From positions 1 to 64,000 of the forward strand of contig NZ_JAQVKA010000001.1 in assembly GCF_028694895.1 (NCBI RefSeq): a stretch of 64,000 bases of DNA, written 5' to 3'. Of the stretch, positions 53,101 to 62,473 are shown in pieces. The position numbers and the translations under genes were made by a program. The DNA is from Sulfurimonas sp. (GTDB lineage: Bacteria; Campylobacterota; Campylobacteria; Campylobacterales; Sulfurimonadaceae). The notes under the pieces were generated by a model. That model saw only the letters and a list, made by a program, of their open reading frames with translations. It searched no databases and was not told where the DNA came from. Within the stretch, counting starts at the first letter, position 1, and the number at the start of each line of letters is the position of its first letter.

Positions 53101-54015
53101 ATGGCAAAATATCCCTCACTTTTAAAACAATTTCGCTCTTTTTACTTTCAAAACTCTCCAGATGATTTAGAGAGCGCTATAGAGTATTTTGCAGTTTTTG
53201 GCGGAATGAGTTGGAGTGTAGATATGAGCAGAGACCTTGAAGAACTTATAGAAAACAAGGTTTTTAAAAACTATACATATATCCACTCAGATATAACAAA
53301 AGTAACAAAAAGCGATAAAACTGCTCACTCAATACTAAGCGCTATCGCTGTTGGTGATGGAAGAGTTCACTCTGCACTAAAGAGAGCTAGAGTCTCAAGA
53401 GCGGAGGGTGAAGAGGCGATTAGAGAACTTTGTGCGAAGAACCTTCTAAGAGCTGAGTTTTCTCTTGAAGCTCCTATAAACTCTGATGAGAAGATTGACG
53501 AGAAGTTAAACTTCAACACCCCATTTATGCGCTTTTGGTTTGCCTTTGTATCGCCATATTTTAAGAGCATAAAAGAGGGAGATTTTAAAGAGGCAAAAGA
53601 GAGCTTTGAAAACCGTAAGAGTGAGCTTTATGAGCATACTTTTAGAAAACTCTCAAATGAAGTTATAAAAAAGAGCTTCAAAGATGACGCAATTATTGAG
53701 ATAGGAAGTTACTGGGATAGAGATAGTGAGATAGAGATTTTAGCCAAAACAAAGTCTGGAAAAATCGTAGCAGGAGTGAGTCGCTACTCAAACCAAAAAA
53801 CTAAAAAAACAACTCTCTCAAAGCTTCATGAGCAGTGTGACATCGCAGAGTTAGTTCCTGATATCTCTGTTATAGTCTCAAAGAGTGGCTTTTCAAATGA
53901 GCTAAAAGCACTAAAGAGTGAGAGCTTAAAACTTATAACTCTTAAAAATTTCAAATCACTTGTAGAAGACTTAAGTCCAAAAGATTTTATAGAGTGTGAG
54001 GGAAAGAAATATTAA
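53101..54015 (+). CDS. DUF234-containing protein without an ATPase domain
   Basis: 304 residues. The C-terminal part (NFNTPFMRFWFAFVSPYF, YWDRDSEIEILAKTKSGKIVAGVSRYSN) matches DUF234, the nuclease-like tail normally attached to archaeal-type AAA ATPases. Here no Walker A is present; the N-terminal part carries a winged-helix-like segment (AHSILSAIAVGDGRVHSALKRARVS). Role unknown. It overlaps the tex start by 20 bases. Confidence 0.7.
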   Translation: MAKYPSLLKQFRSFYFQNSPDDLESAIEYFAVFGGMSWSVDMSRDLEELIENKVFKNYTYIHSDITKVTKSDKTAHSILSAIAVGDGRVHSALKRARVSRAEGEEAIRELCAKNLLRAEFSLEAPINSDEKIDEKLNFNTPFMRFWFAFVSPYFKSIKEGDFKEAKESFENRKSELYEHTFRKLSNEVIKKSFKDDAIIEIGSYWDRDSEIEILAKTKSGKIVAGVSRYSNQKTKKTTLSKLHEQCDIAELVPDISVIVSKSGFSNELKALKSESLKLITLKNFKSLVEDLSPKDFIECEGKKY

Positions 54016-56107
54016 CAATCTAATAAATCTACTAACAAAAAAAACAACCCTAAAAAAAGAGCATATAGAAAATATTTTAAAACTTCTTGATGAGGGTGCA
54101 ACCATCCCTTTTATCGCACGTTATCGCAAAGAGATGACAGGCGGCGCTGATGATGAAGTGCTAAGAGAGTTTGAGACTATTTACATAAGTGCTAAAAAAC
54201 TATTAGAGAGAAAAGAGGAGATAAAAAGGCTTATCTCAGAGAGAGCAACTCTCACGCAAGAGCTTAGTAAAAGCATAGAAGATGCCGATACACTAAGGGT
54301 TTTAGAGGATATATATCGTCCATACAAAGAGAAGAAAAACTCTCGCGCTGCAACTGCTATGCAAAATGGTTTAACACCCCTTGCAAATATTTTAGAGTCT
54401 GCAAAACTTAGTGCTGATGAGTTTAAAACAAAAGCCAAAGAGTTTGTAAAAGGTGAAATATCATCTGTTGATGATGCTATAAATGGAGCTAAAGATATAT
54501 TAGCAGAGCGTTATGCGGATATGCCTCGTGAGCGTGAAGCGATAAGAAATATGATGCTCCGTAGTGGTGTTTTAGAGATAAAAAGAACAAAAACATTTGA
54601 TGAAAATGGACTCTTTAAAAACTTTGATGGTAAGAGTGAGAGAGTAGCTTATATGCCATCGCATCGCTATCTTGCGGTTATGCGCGGGGTAAATGAGAAA
54701 GAGTTAAGCGTAAAAATAACTATAGATATAGAGAAGATAGAAGCAAATATCAAAGAGTACAAAATCCCTCGCAGTGCTTCAAGCTCAAAAGAATTTCTCT
54801 TTGAAGCGTATAAAGATGGGCTAAAACGTCTTCTTCTGCCTTCACTTGAGAGAGAGGTTCACGCAGAGTTAAAAGAGAGAGCGGATATCTCTGCCATCTC
54901 TGTTTTTGGTAAAAATCTAAATCAACTCCTCATGACTCCTCCAGTTACAAAGAGAGTTATCTTGGGAGTAGATCCAGCATTTAGAACAGGATGTAAACTA
55001 GCTGTAGTTGATGAGAATGGAAACTATCTTGAGTCATGCGTTATCTATCCAACCGAGCCACAAAAAGATTATGAAAACTCAAAAAAAAGGGTTTTAGCCT
55101 TTAAAGATAAGTACAACATTACAGGTGTAGCTATAGGAAACGGAACAGGCTCAAGAGAGACACAAGAGTTTTTTGCACGTCTCAACAAAGATGAAAATGC
55201 AAACCTAAACTACACAGTGGTCTCAGAAGCTGGAGCATCTGTTTACTCCGCTTCAAAAGTAGCATCGCAGGAGTATCCAAACCTTGATGTAACCATCAGA
55301 GGCGCTATCTCGATAGCTCACAGACTTCAAGACCCAATGGCGGCACTTGTAAAAATTGACCCGAAATCACTAGGAATCGGGCAATATCAGCACGATGTGG
55401 ATCAGAAGCTTTTGGAGAAAAAACTAACAGATGTAACGCAGGATTTGGTTAATCGTGTAGGTGTTGATATAAACTCAGCATCTGCTTCACTCCTATCTTA
55501 TGTTGCAGGAGTTGGCGCTAAAGTCGCGCAAAACATCATCGCTTTTAGAGAAGAAAATGGTGTCTTTAAAACAAAAGAACAGCTCTTAAAAGTAAAAGGT
55601 TTAGGAAAAAAAGCTTATGAACAAGCTGTTGGATTTATCCGTATAAAAAATTCTAAAAATATATTTGATAACAGCGGAATCCACCCTGAGAGTTATGAAG
55701 TTGCGAAAAAACTCACAGGGCTTGATTTGACAAGTATTGATATAAAAGAGAAATCCAAAGAGCTAGGCGTTGGAGAAGAGACACTCAAAGACATCATAAA
55801 AGAACTTCAAAAACCTGGATATGACCCAAGAGAAGAGCTTCCACCGATACCTTTTAAAGATGGGATAACAGATATAAAAATGCTTCGTGTAGGAAGTTTT
55901 GTCTCTGGTGTTGTCCGTAATATTACCGATTTTGGGGCTTTTGTGGATATTGGTCTTAAAAATGATGGGATGATTCATATCTCAAAAATGGCACCGACAA
56001 AAGTATCACATCCGCTTGAAGTGTTATCGCTAAACCAGTATCTTCCGCAGATAGAAGTTATCTCCATAGATGAAGAAAAAGGAAAAGTCGGACTATCTCT
56101 GGCGTAA
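53996..56107 (+). CDS. tex: Tex family RNA-binding protein
   Basis: 703 residues. Order: Tex_N helical region (LLDEGATIPFIARYRKEMTGGADDEVLREFE), a YqgF/RNaseH-like domain (ILGVDPAFRTGCKLAVVD), a helix-hairpin-helix region (SASASLLSYVAGVGAKVAQNIIAFREENG) and a C-terminal S1 domain (GSFVSGVVRNITDFGAFVDIGLKNDGMIHIS). GTG start inside the previous gene. Linked to transcription and toxin expression in other bacteria. Confidence 0.94.
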   Translation: MRERNINNLINLLTKKTTLKKEHIENILKLLDEGATIPFIARYRKEMTGGADDEVLREFETIYISAKKLLERKEEIKRLISERATLTQELSKSIEDADTLRVLEDIYRPYKEKKNSRAATAMQNGLTPLANILESAKLSADEFKTKAKEFVKGEISSVDDAINGAKDILAERYADMPREREAIRNMMLRSGVLEIKRTKTFDENGLFKNFDGKSERVAYMPSHRYLAVMRGVNEKELSVKITIDIEKIEANIKEYKIPRSASSSKEFLFEAYKDGLKRLLLPSLEREVHAELKERADISAISVFGKNLNQLLMTPPVTKRVILGVDPAFRTGCKLAVVDENGNYLESCVIYPTEPQKDYENSKKRVLAFKDKYNITGVAIGNGTGSRETQEFFARLNKDENANLNYTVVSEAGASVYSASKVASQEYPNLDVTIRGAISIAHRLQDPMAALVKIDPKSLGIGQYQHDVDQKLLEKKLTDVTQDLVNRVGVDINSASASLLSYVAGVGAKVAQNIIAFREENGVFKTKEQLLKVKGLGKKAYEQAVGFIRIKNSKNIFDNSGIHPESYEVAKKLTGLDLTSIDIKEKSKELGVGEETLKDIIKELQKPGYDPREELPPIPFKDGITDIKMLRVGSFVSGVVRNITDFGAFVDIGLKNDGMIHISKMAPTKVSHPLEVLSLNQYLPQIEVISIDEEKGKVGLSLA

Positions 56108-56113
56108 ACAAAC

Positions 56114-56665
56114 ATGAATCCAACGCTATATTTTTTAAGGTCATCAGAGCAGAGAATAGCAACTGATATGCTCAAATACGCTTATAGATTAGATGAGACG
56201 AGTAAGAGTATTGAAGAAGTCCAAGAACTTGAAATTTTTAGCAAATTTTACGGACTGAGTTCAAAAGACTTAGGACTATACGCTCTAAGTGAGCATAATA
56301 TAGCAGGTGCCGCTTGGATAAGACTACTAAAAGAAGAGAATAATACCATCGGTTTTGTGAACGAGGCAACTGCTGTTCTTACTATCGGAGTAAAACCAGA
56401 ATTCAGAGGTAAAGGTATAGCAACTGCTATGCTAGAACAGCTACTCTTAGAAGCAGGAGCACTTTTTGAACAAGTAAGTGTGAGTGTTTTAAACAATGAA
56501 ATAGCACTCTCTTTTTTTAAAAAATTTGGATTTGTTGAAGTTGAAAACTCACAAAAAATAAGCCCAATTGATGAGAGTGAAGTTATAACGATGCTGAAAC
56601 AGATATCAAAAGAGAGAGTTGTAAGACCAAGTGATGGCTACGACCCTAGAAAATGGATGGATTGA
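56114..56665 (+). CDS. GNAT family N-acetyltransferase
   Basis: 183 residues. Acetyl-CoA-binding motif A is visible: ATAVLTIGVKPEFRGKGIATAMLEQLL, followed by VSVSVLNNEIALSFFKKFGFVEVE. The N-terminal half is family-specific and the substrate is unknown. Six bases after tex. Confidence 0.85.
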   Translation: MNPTLYFLRSSEQRIATDMLKYAYRLDETSKSIEEVQELEIFSKFYGLSSKDLGLYALSEHNIAGAAWIRLLKEENNTIGFVNEATAVLTIGVKPEFRGKGIATAMLEQLLLEAGALFEQVSVSVLNNEIALSFFKKFGFVEVENSQKISPIDESEVITMLKQISKERVVRPSDGYDPRKWMD

Positions 56666-56686
56666 GATATTTTAAAATGATTAATG

Positions 56687-56712
56687 TTTTAAAGGGGTAA
56701 AACCCTTTAAAA
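56687..56712. terminator. Hairpin after the GNAT gene
   Basis: TTTTAAAGGG and CCCTTTAAAA form a perfect 10-bp stem around GTAAAA/A. It probably ends the rmuC-to-GNAT side of transcription and may work in both directions. Confidence 0.6.
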
Positions 56713-56754
56713 GAGAGAGGTAGATATAAGATAAAAGGTGACTTAATACCTTTT

Positions 56755-56783
56755 TTAAAAAGCCGCTTGGGAGAATGAGCGAC
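56755..56783 (-). terminator. Rho-independent terminator of tpx
   Basis: The minus strand reads GTCGCT, ten bases, AGCGGC (one G-T pair), then TTTTT. It lies about 20 bases after the tpx stop. Confidence 0.7.
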
Positions 56784-56800
56784 TTAAATATTGTCTAAAA

Positions 56801-57304
56801 TTACTTAACCGCAGCTAATGCAGCGTCGTAGTTTGGCTCTTCAGTGATTTCAGGAACGATTTCTTTGTAAGTTACGATACCTTCTTCATTTACAGCAAAG
56901 ATTGCTCTACATGTAACACCAGCAAGTACAGAACCGCCAAGTAAAACACCATAAGCGTTTGCAAACTCTTTGTTTCTAAAGTCAGATGTAACAGTTAAGT
57001 TAGTTATACCCTCAGTTGAACAAAAACGTCCTGCTGCAAATGGTAAGTCTAGTGAAACGATAACTGGTTTAACATCTTTTAAAGAAGAAGCTTTTGCGTT
57101 GAAATTACGAGTTTCAGTAGCACAAACACCTGTGTCAAGTGAAGGAACAACGATGATTAGTTGCTTATGCCCTTGAGCACCACCTACTACTACGTCACCT
57201 AAACCATCTGAGTTTACAACTGTTACTTGAGGCGCTTTATCACCAACGTTTACTTCATTTCCTAATAATTGTACGTCTGTACCTTTGAATTTTGTAGTTG
57301 CCAT
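56801..57304 (-). CDS. tpx: Thiol peroxidase Tpx
   Basis: An atypical 2-Cys peroxiredoxin reducing peroxides with thioredoxin. Peroxidatic C61 is in SLDTGVCATETRNFN and resolving C95 in GRFCSTEG, both in family positions. 167 residues. It stands alone with its own terminator. Confidence 0.96.
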   Translation of the reverse strand: MATTKFKGTDVQLLGNEVNVGDKAPQVTVVNSDGLGDVVVGGAQGHKQLIIVVPSLDTGVCATETRNFNAKASSLKDVKPVIVSLDLPFAAGRFCSTEGITNLTVTSDFRNKEFANAYGVLLGGSVLAGVTCRAIFAVNEEGIVTYKEIVPEITEEPNYDAALAAVK

Positions 57305-57421
57305 TTTGACTCCTGTTTTTTATTTTAATTATCTTTTTTATTGATGCACGAAGTATATTTGATATCGGATAATATCACTCTTAATTGGAATAAAAAAACA
57401 TTATTCCAAGCTTTTATTAAG

Positions 57422-58399
57422 CTAAATGACACTTTTAGGACAAACTTCTAAATTGTCCAAATCATCAAACAAATTCTCTTTGTACATCTCAACTGCTACT
57501 CGACCAATCATTGCTGCATTGTCTGAGCAGTATTGTAGCTCACTTAGTAGCAAACCTGCACCATGAGGCTTTAAAAGCTCTTCTATTGAGGAGCGAAGAT
57601 ATAGATTTGCACTAGCACCTCCGACGATTGCAAAGGTTTTTGGAGGTGTTGTTTTAAAGTATTTTTTCAACTTTTGGATGATATGAGCGGTTGCTATATG
57701 CTCAAATGAAGCAGCTATATCTTTATAGTCTTCTTCATTTGCACTCTCAATGGCAAGTCGTACAGAATTTTTTAGCCCAGAGTATGAAAAAGCAATAAGT
57801 GGAGATTGAAAAAGTGGAACTGTAAAATTGTATCTTTTTCTATCGCCACCCTTTGCTAAGGCCTCTATAACTGGACCTCCAGGATAGCCGAGATTCATCA
57901 TCTTAGCAACTTTATCAAAGCTCTCACCAAAGCTATCGTCCATACTCTTTGCCACTGTTTTTATATCTCTAAAGCTCTTTACTTCCATAACTTGTGTATG
58001 CCCACCAGAGACTAGTAAAACTGTTAGAGGAAAGTGAGACTCTTTTTCTATAAACAACGAGTATATATGTCCAACCAAATGGTTAACGCCAATTATTGGG
58101 ATATCCAGAGCAATAGAAACTGCCTTTGCCATAGTTACGCCCTCAACAAGGGTTACACTAAGTCCTGGAGTTGTTGTAACAGCGACAGCTTTTAAATCTT
58201 TAAAGTATGGCTTACACTCTTCTAGTATCTTAGGGAGTGCTTCTGCATGAAGTCTTGCAGCAAGTTCAGGAACAACCCCACCATAAACACTATGTTCTAA
58301 CTCTTGAGATATCTTCTTATGAAAAAGAAGTTTTTTTGTCTTTATCTCTGTTATAGCTATCGCGCTATCATCACAAGAGCTCTCAATACTTAGTATCAT
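57422..58399 (-). CDS. tsaD: tRNA N6-adenosine threonylcarbamoyltransferase TsaD
   Basis: Transfers threonylcarbamoyl to A37 of ANN-decoding tRNAs with TsaB/TsaE. Iron ligands H107 and H111 in [21 protein letters not shown] at the start and [11 protein letters not shown] fit the ASKHA fold. 325 residues. Overlaps dxr by four bases. Confidence 0.96.
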   Translation of the reverse strand: MILSIESSCDDSAIAITEIKTKKLLFHKKISQELEHSVYGGVVPELAARLHAEALPKILEECKPYFKDLKAVAVTTTPGLSVTLVEGVTMAKAVSIALDIPIIGVNHLVGHIYSLFIEKESHFPLTVLLVSGGHTQVMEVKSFRDIKTVAKSMDDSFGESFDKVAKMMNLGYPGGPVIEALAKGGDRKRYNFTVPLFQSPLIAFSYSGLKNSVRLAIESANEEDYKDIAASFEHIATAHIIQKLKKYFKTTPPKTFAIVGGASANLYLRSSIEELLKPHGAGLLLSELQYCSDNAAMIGRVAVEMYKENLFDDLDNLEVCPKSVI

Positions 58400-59469
58400 A
58401 CTCTATCCCTTGCTATAAAAGCTCTTACCTCTGTATCTATAGCAAACACATCATCTACATTTTTTGGCTTATCATCAAACTTCTCATACGCTTTGATGAT
58501 GGTTTTTGCTATATCTATAAAGCCTATCTCTTTAGCTATAAACTTCTCTATCGCAGCTTCATTTGCAGCATTTACTATCACACCTTTAGATGGAGTTTTA
58601 AGAAGTTCTTCTTTTATTTGCCAGATTGGATATCTATCTGTTGTTATTTCACGAAACTCTAAAGAGCCAACTTTTAAGAGATCTACATGTGGAAGCATAT
58701 TTTCTTGCATCTCTGCATTAAGCGCAAAAGCGATTGGTAGTTGCATGCTAGCGTTTGCAAAGTGAGCGGTAGTTGAGCCGTCTTTAAAGTCTATAAGAGC
58801 GTGGATTAGGGATTTTGTCTCGATGATAGCGTCATATTTGCCTTCTCCAAAGAGCCATCTAGCTTCTAAGAGTTCAAACATCTTGTTTACCATAGTCGCG
58901 CTGTCTATGGTTATCTTTTGCCCCATCGACCAGTTAGGATGTTTTTGCGTATCTGCCAAAGTAGCGTTTTGAAGTCTTTGAATATCCCAGTCGCGAAATG
59001 CACCACCACTTGCGGTGATTATCATCTTCTCAACAGGTCTATTTTGCATCAGATACCAGAGTCCAAAGTGCTCACTATCTATGGGCTGTATCTTTGAAGT
59101 GTCTATAAAAGCTCCGCATGCAACAAGGGATTCTTTATTTGCTAAAGCTATTCTTTTATTACATTCAAGAGCTTTAAGTGTTGGGCGAAGTCCTAAAAAA
59201 CCAACAAGAGCGTTTATAACCAACTCACTTGAAGATTCCTCGATAACCTTTAGTATAGCCTCTTGCCCACAAAAAACATTTGTATGATTTACTTTACTTA
59301 TATCATCTTTGTTTGCAATAATAACAACACTTGGTTGGTGCTCTTTTATCTGAGAGTTTAATAGCTGTATATTGTTTCCAGCTACCAAAACCTCAACGTT
59401 TATGGAGAGTTTTTTGGCAACTTCAAGTGTATTTACGCCTATGGAGCCGGTTGAGCCTAAGAGTATCAA
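58396..59469 (-). CDS. dxr: 1-Deoxy-D-xylulose 5-phosphate reductoisomerase
   Basis: Second step of the MEP isoprenoid pathway, using [19 protein letters not shown] binds [18 protein letters not shown] and [11 protein letters not shown] carry metal and substrate residues; [52 protein letters not shown] is typical. 357 residues. Downstream of cdsA by three bases. Confidence 0.96.
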   Translation of the reverse strand: MILLGSTGSIGVNTLEVAKKLSINVEVLVAGNNIQLLNSQIKEHQPSVVIIANKDDISKVNHTNVFCGQEAILKVIEESSSELVINALVGFLGLRPTLKALECNKRIALANKESLVACGAFIDTSKIQPIDSEHFGLWYLMQNRPVEKMIITASGGAFRDWDIQRLQNATLADTQKHPNWSMGQKITIDSATMVNKMFELLEARWLFGEGKYDAIIETKSLIHALIDFKDGSTTAHFANASMQLPIAFALNAEMQENMLPHVDLLKVGSLEFREITTDRYPIWQIKEELLKTPSKGVIVNAANEAAIEKFIAKEIGFIDIAKTIIKAYEKFDDKPKNVDDVFAIDTEVRAFIARDRV

Positions 59470-59472
59470 AGA

Positions 59473-60228
59473 TTAAACCAAACCTCTTAGTAAGATTAGC
59501 ATCACAACTGCGCCAAATAGATAGCCATCTATTCTGTCCAAAACTCCGCCGTGCCCTGGTAAAATAGTTCCACTATCTTTTACTCCAGCCGCTCTTTTTA
59601 GTGAACTCTCATATAAATCACCAAAGATAGAACTAACAGAGACCATAAAAGCGATAATGAATGAGATACCCAAATCAACTATACTAAGTCCTACAAACAT
59701 ACCACCAAGCGTTGCAATGACGATACCGCCTACAACACCCTCCATCGTCTTTTTAGGAGAAGCCTCGCTAAATGGAGTTTTTCCTATACTTACACCAACA
59801 GCGTACGCACCGATATCAGTAAGTGATACAATCACCAAAAGCCAAAGAAGAGCTAATACGCCATACTCTTGATACATTGATAGAATAAAGAGCATACCCG
59901 CAGTTGGGTACATAAATGGAAAGAAATTTTTCCAAGAAAGGTTTTTGTTAAAAGCAACTGCACTAGCATATGCAACACCGGCTAAAACAAAAAGGTCATC
60001 ACTATACGGATAGATTGCCCCAACTACCCAAAGCCCAGCGGCATAGTAGATTAAATCGTTGTTTTTTATGTCATAAAGAATAAGAGCTTCTTTAAATGCC
60101 AAAATATATACAACACCCAAAAAAGCCCACATAAGAAAAAAATTATCTATAAAGCCTATAAGAAGTACAGCCGCCGCAAGAACTAGCCCAGTTTTGACTC
60201 TCTCATTAGAAGTTGAAAATATACTCAT
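59473..60228 (-). CDS. cdsA: Phosphatidate cytidylyltransferase CdsA
   Basis: Makes CDP-diacylglycerol for phospholipid synthesis. Multiple membrane helices and the family signature near the C-terminus, SSLKRAAGVKDSGTILPGHGGVLDRIDGYLFG. 251 residues. First gene of a cdsA-dxr-tsaD unit. Confidence 0.95.
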   Translation of the reverse strand: MSIFSTSNERVKTGLVLAAAVLLIGFIDNFFLMWAFLGVVYILAFKEALILYDIKNNDLIYYAAGLWVVGAIYPYSDDLFVLAGVAYASAVAFNKNLSWKNFFPFMYPTAGMLFILSMYQEYGVLALLWLLVIVSLTDIGAYAVGVSIGKTPFSEASPKKTMEGVVGGIVIATLGGMFVGLSIVDLGISFIIAFMVSVSSIFGDLYESSLKRAAGVKDSGTILPGHGGVLDRIDGYLFGAVVMLILLRGLV

Positions 60229-60265
60229 ACAAAACCCTTTGTTAAAATAAGATGATTATAACCTA

Positions 60266-60577
60266 TCACACTTTAATATCGAGTATATGCAAAGGCTCAG
60301 AAAGCTCTTTTTCTTCTTGAGGCTCTTTCTTTTCATGCTCACTTTTAGCGTTTTCTTGTTGATCTGCCTCATTTTTTTGATGTTCACGCTCTGGATCAAT
60401 CATATGAGTCTCTTCTATTGGACGAACCTCTGCTACTTCAGCCTCTTTTTCTTGAAGCGCTGCTTGTGCTACTACATTTTGGAACTCTATGCGGTTATTA
60501 TGCGCATTTTGAATAGAAGACGCTGTAGCTGTTTGCTGATTTACATAAATTGCGTTTCCAACTAAACCTACTGCCAT
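60266..60577 (-). CDS. Hypothetical acidic protein, 103 residues
   Basis: Starts MAVGLVGNAIYVNQQTATASSIQNAHNNRIEFQNVVAQAALQEKE and then becomes a Glu/Lys/Gln-rich disordered tail. No family named with confidence; the N-terminal part looks like a small conserved epsilonproteobacterial protein. AAGGAGGA just before ATG 60577 is the strongest ribosome site in the area, so the longer track ORF is rejected. A structured leader precedes it. Confidence 0.6.
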   Translation of the reverse strand: MAVGLVGNAIYVNQQTATASSIQNAHNNRIEFQNVVAQAALQEKEAEVAEVRPIEETHMIDPEREHQKNEADQQENAKSEHEKKEPQEEKELSEPLHILDIKV

Positions 60578-60600
60578 AACATCCTCCTTAATTTGTTTGT

Positions 60601-60669
60601 ACGCAAAAGGAACTCGTCCTTTTTGCTGCGCTGGCCGCTGAGGCACTAAAGCTTGACACTTTCGTGTCA
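60601..60669 (-). promoter_or_regulatory. Structured GC-rich leader upstream of the 103-aa gene
   Basis: On the transcript strand: TGACAC-GAAA-GTGTCA (6 bp, GAAA tetraloop), then a GC-rich stretch where GTGC can pair with GCGC, then GCAAAAAGGA/TCCTTTTGC around CGAGT. It is far richer in GC than other intergenic DNA here. I could not match it to a riboswitch class that I know. Confidence 0.5.
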
Positions 60670-60709
60670 GAGATATCAATCTTTATTTTTAAAAAGAACT
60701 AATTCACTT

Positions 60710-62035
60710 TTATCTTGTATCTACTTCTATAGTACTATATCTATTATAAAGCACATTAGCACCACTTTGGATTGTTACTTCACGTCTTGGAGTATAATCG
60801 ACCAAATAACGATCTTTTTGAAACATAGTAAAATCCACACACAATCTTGCAGCGCCTTCTATGATGGACATAGGTACATTTTGTTTATCTGTTGTGATGA
60901 TTACATGTGCGGATGGCCTATCTTTCATATGAAGCCAGATATCTTTTGCACGTGCATTTTGAAGAAGCTCTATGTTTCCTTTTTCATTTTTTCCAAGAGT
61001 TACTTTATACCCCTCTATCCAAAAAGTCTCAACAGAATCATTTGTCTTTATCTTTTTACTCTGCACTATTTTTGGAAAAAGCAACTGGATTTTCGCCATA
61101 TCCTTTGCCTCTGTTACGGTATGGATAAATAGCTTTAAATGCTCTATCTTTGAGATAAGTGAAGCTCGCTCTATATGTAAGTGAGAAGCTCTTTGTTTTG
61201 CCTTTTTACTTCTTGTAAAAAGTGAGGAAGCCATCATTGCAGGAGTTGAGAACTCTTTGTGAAGCTCAATACGCTGTTTTACTCCATCATAATCATCAAG
61301 CTCAACTACCATTTGATATGGGCTAATAGTATGCATGTTAGAGAGTAGAAGATTTCCAAAATGGTTATATTTCTGCGCTTCTGCTTCAAGCTCATCTTCA
61401 TCATCTAATGCGTTATAAAGTTTTTCTAACTTTTTTAGTTTCTTATTTAAGAGTGAAATTTTCTGTTTCTTTAAAGAGGTTAGTTTGTCTTTCTCTTCTT
61501 GTTCATACTCTTCATATAAGAATTGCTCAACATCATCAAGGATATACTCTTTTGCCTCAAACGGAGCGGACGGAACAGCTAATAGTTTTTGCCCTACTCT
61601 AACCTCCCTAAAGGATGAAAAAAGGTCAACATGACGCAGGGCTTCTAAGACTATCTCATTCTCATCTAGGATAATTACGTTTGTATATTTCCCAGTAAAT
61701 TCAAACTGCAAATAAGTTATCTCTTCTTTATACGCAGAAGCGACTGAGGTTTTAAAACGCACTATCTTATCACCGCCAAAGAGTTCTATATGTAGTATAT
61801 TTGCGCGGTTAAATCGTTTTGCTAAAAGCACGTCAAATGGCGCATTATAGACCTTTGAGCGAGCATAAGAGGCACACTTAAATATCTTTGAGTTTGAGCG
61901 TGCCATCTCAAAGTAAAGCTCATCATCTCTATCAAAAGAAATCTTTATGATAGTGTCGCTAACTCTGTAGATTGAGGAAATTTTTGTAAATTTTTGCAGA
62001 TAAACAAGTATCTGCTTTAGATGTGATAGTTTCAT
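60710..62035 (-). CDS. NFACT family protein (RqcH/FbpA-like)
   Basis: 441 residues. NFACT_N-like start (MKLSHLKQILVYLQKFTKISSIYRVSD), a central coiled coil (about 165-225, 255-310) and the C-terminal NFACT-R/DUF814 segment (ARAKDIWLHMKDRPSAHVIITTDKQ). In Bacillus, RqcH recruits tRNA-Ala for ribosome rescue; the N-terminal region here is shorter, so the same activity is inferred only loosely. Confidence 0.8.
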   Translation of the reverse strand: MKLSHLKQILVYLQKFTKISSIYRVSDTIIKISFDRDDELYFEMARSNSKIFKCASYARSKVYNAPFDVLLAKRFNRANILHIELFGGDKIVRFKTSVASAYKEEITYLQFEFTGKYTNVIILDENEIVLEALRHVDLFSSFREVRVGQKLLAVPSAPFEAKEYILDDVEQFLYEEYEQEEKDKLTSLKKQKISLLNKKLKKLEKLYNALDDEDELEAEAQKYNHFGNLLLSNMHTISPYQMVVELDDYDGVKQRIELHKEFSTPAMMASSLFTRSKKAKQRASHLHIERASLISKIEHLKLFIHTVTEAKDMAKIQLLFPKIVQSKKIKTNDSVETFWIEGYKVTLGKNEKGNIELLQNARAKDIWLHMKDRPSAHVIITTDKQNVPMSIIEGAARLCVDFTMFQKDRYLVDYTPRREVTIQSGANVLYNRYSTIEVDTR

Positions 62036-62083
62036 AAAGAGATTTTATCATAGAGATACTATAGTAGTATAAATTTATAGTGC

Positions 62084-62089
62084 TATAAT
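62084..62089 (+). promoter_or_regulatory. -10 element upstream of the small Cys protein and TonB receptor
   Basis: TATAAT in TGCTATAATTGC, 28 bases before GTG 62117. No Fur-box-like palindrome was recognised nearby. Confidence 0.5.
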
Positions 62090-62116
62090 TGCAAAAAAAA
62101 TATATATGGGGCATTT

Positions 62117-62446
62117 GTGAGACTTCCTAAGGGCTTTGGCAAAAACTACTTTACTCTAAGAGCGATTACCGCGACTACAAATCAGGTAACGTTAAATGCC
62201 GAAGCATCTTGTGTGCAGAGTTTTCACATGTTAAATTTTAATGGTGATGAGCAAGAAGCAGAGCTAGAAGATGATGAGCTGGCCACCACACTTCTAGAGC
62301 TATCTGCAAAACCTTGTCATTGTAACTGTTACTACTTTGGACGTACTAAAAAAGCCCTTCTTCTATGTAAATCTCAAAAACTAAACCCAAATTACTTTAA
62401 AAACCTAAACAACAACATCTCTCCACCACTCATACCTCTTAACTAA
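62117..62446 (+). CDS. Hypothetical cysteine-containing protein, 109 residues
   Basis: Not recognised. GTG start with a weak TGGGG ahead. The middle is acidic (EQEAELEDDELATTLLE) and is followed by a cysteine/histidine cluster, KPCHCNCYYFG, and one further cysteine, features suggesting metal binding. No signal peptide. It lies 27 bases before the TonB-dependent receptor gene and probably shares its mRNA. Confidence 0.6.
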   Translation: MRLPKGFGKNYFTLRAITATTNQVTLNAEASCVQSFHMLNFNGDEQEAELEDDELATTLLELSAKPCHCNCYYFGRTKKALLLCKSQKLNPNYFKNLNNNISPPLIPLN

Positions 62447-62473
62447 CAAAAAAATAATTTAAGAAAGATTTTC

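Noticed and set aside
60601-60669. c-di-GMP-I (GEMM) riboswitch
   Set aside because: A GAAA-capped stem is present, but the conserved CAGGGCAAACC and GACGCAAAGCC segments are not.
60578-60679. N-terminal extension of the 103-aa protein to ATG 60679
   Set aside because: It would translate the hairpins and bypass the strong AAGGAGGA site before ATG 60577. The open frame looks accidental.
60653-61132. 159-aa plus-strand ORF opposite the NFACT gene
   Set aside because: Antisense shadow; Phe/Tyr/Cys/Ile-rich composition with no motif.
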